Below, one piece after another: positions 63,671-64,000 of a DNA stretch of 64,000 bases (positions within the stretch are counted from its first letter, which is position 1; each line of letters starts with the position of its first letter). The notes beneath the pieces are model-generated. The model was not told the origin of the DNA, ran no database searches, and saw only the letters and a list, made by a program, of their open reading frames with translations. The DNA lies in NCBI RefSeq assembly GCF_902833145.1, contig NZ_CADFEN010000002.1, positions 434,001 to 498,000 of the forward strand, read 5' to 3'. The stretch comes from Burkholderia sp. BCC0506. GTDB taxonomy: Bacteria; Pseudomonadota; Gammaproteobacteria; Burkholderiales; Burkholderiaceae. The position numbers were made by a program, and so were the translations under genes.

Positions 63671-64000
63671 TTGAGCTTCGCCTACTTCCTGCGGCGCGCG
63701 GCCCGTTACTGGGGCAGCCAGCCCGCCGTGATCCACCGCGACCGCGCGGTCACGTATCGTCAGCTCGACGAACGTTCGACGCGCCTCGCGAACGCGCTGC
63801 GCGGCCTCGGCTTCGCGCGCGGCGAGCGCATCGCCGTGCAGGCGCGCAACTGCATCGAACTCGTCGAGATCGAGTGCGCGCTATACAAAGCCGGCCTCGT
63901 GAAGGCCGCGCTGAACCCGCGCTTCACGGCGGCCGAGGCCGCCGACGTCGTCGGCAACTGCACGCCCGTCGCGTTCATCGGCGGGCGCGGCTATACGGAC
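63671..64000 (+). CDS. AMP-binding acyl-CoA synthetase, 5' part
   Basis: The first 110 residues of an acyl-adenylate-forming enzyme, cut by the window end. The TTG start is chosen because AGGAGA lies 6 bases ahead and the family begins here (SFAYFLRRAARYWGSQPAVI). Continuing motifs are VTYRQLDERSTRLANALRGLG, GERIAVQARNCIELVEIECA and KAALNPRFTAAE. The ATP-binding motif lies beyond the window. Substrate not inferable. Divergent from a LysR gene. Confidence 0.85.
   Translation, partial: MSFAYFLRRAARYWGSQPAVIHRDRAVTYRQLDERSTRLANALRGLGFARGERIAVQARNCIELVEIECALYKAGLVKAALNPRFTAAEAADVVGNCTPVAFIGGRGYTD

Noticed and set aside
1-64000. tRNA, rRNA, CRISPR arrays, intact insertion sequences and prophage genes
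   Set aside because: No cloverleaf-like gene, repeat-spacer array, transposase or phage structural gene was recognised on reading both strands. Weak or degenerate examples could have been missed without a search program.

Overview
The window is GC-rich (about two thirds G+C in coding DNA), uses the strongly G/C-ending codons typical of Burkholderia, and carries a convergent rpfR/rpfF pair. These encode the FI-PAS-GGDEF-EAL receptor and the crotonase-fold synthase of the cis-2-dodecenoic acid (BDSF) quorum-sensing system. The pair, and a gene content dominated by LysR regulators, MFS and ABC transporters and accessory catabolism, point to a Burkholderia cepacia complex genome, probably a secondary chromosome. 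The species is inferred, not proven. I see no rRNA, tRNA, CRISPR array, intact insertion sequence or prophage.

Layout. 1-5.9 kb: the end of an SDR gene, then a tightly packed sulfatase / exported formylglycine-generating enzyme / orphan MetQ-like / YkgJ-like operon and a small ABM-domain protein. 5.9-14 kb: a membrane protein, then a LysR gene divergent from a D-glutamate-cyclase-like gene, an MFS carrier and a fused 5-oxoprolinase, which together read as an uptake-and-conversion unit for D-glutamate or 5-oxoproline. 14-18.9 kb: rpfR, rpfF and an OmpA-domain protein. 19.4-28.6 kb: a transglutaminase-like exported protein, AraC/nepI-like efflux, pdxI-like reductase with LysR, a PEP-mutase-family gene, MarR/YciI and a glutathione transferase. 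28.6-32.7 kb: HAD hydrolase, an iminosuccinate-reductase-like gene, a D-threonine-aldolase-family gene broken by one in-frame amber codon, and LysR.

32.7-34.5 kb is a short, visibly less GC-rich insert holding a Nudix hydrolase and decayed reading frames. It appears to have replaced the middle of a gene that once ran away from the LysR gene. 34.8-40 kb: a DUF2760 protein and two divergent Hsp70-family ATPases in one operon, closed by a hairpin. 40.3-48.9 kb: two CMD-domain proteins, a flavin monooxygenase-like protein and LysR, divergent from a HAAT-type ABC transporter with a fused permease. 48.9-53.7 kb: a two-component system divergent from an orphan periplasmic binding protein and an MFS carrier. 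53.8-57.2 kb: a small HExxH protein, a DedA-PAP2-LssY fusion whose PAP2 active site has decayed, and a HigBA-type toxin-antitoxin pair with a palindromic operator.

57.5-60 kb holds the most intriguing locus. A 40-residue, extremely acidic peptide gene with its own plausible promoter and ribosome binding site lies upstream of a compact M29-type metallopeptidase-like protein. The two are separated by a perfect 24-base hairpin and preceded by an Lrp/AsnC regulator, an architecture that resembles a minimal ribosomal-peptide (RiPP) or self-cleared peptide system. The window ends with a hydrolase, an MFS carrier, a truncated response regulator, a LysR gene and the start of an acyl-CoA synthetase. 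Several genes are decayed: an XRE/MmyB-type tail, the D-threonine-aldolase-like gene, the insert frames and the response-regulator tail.
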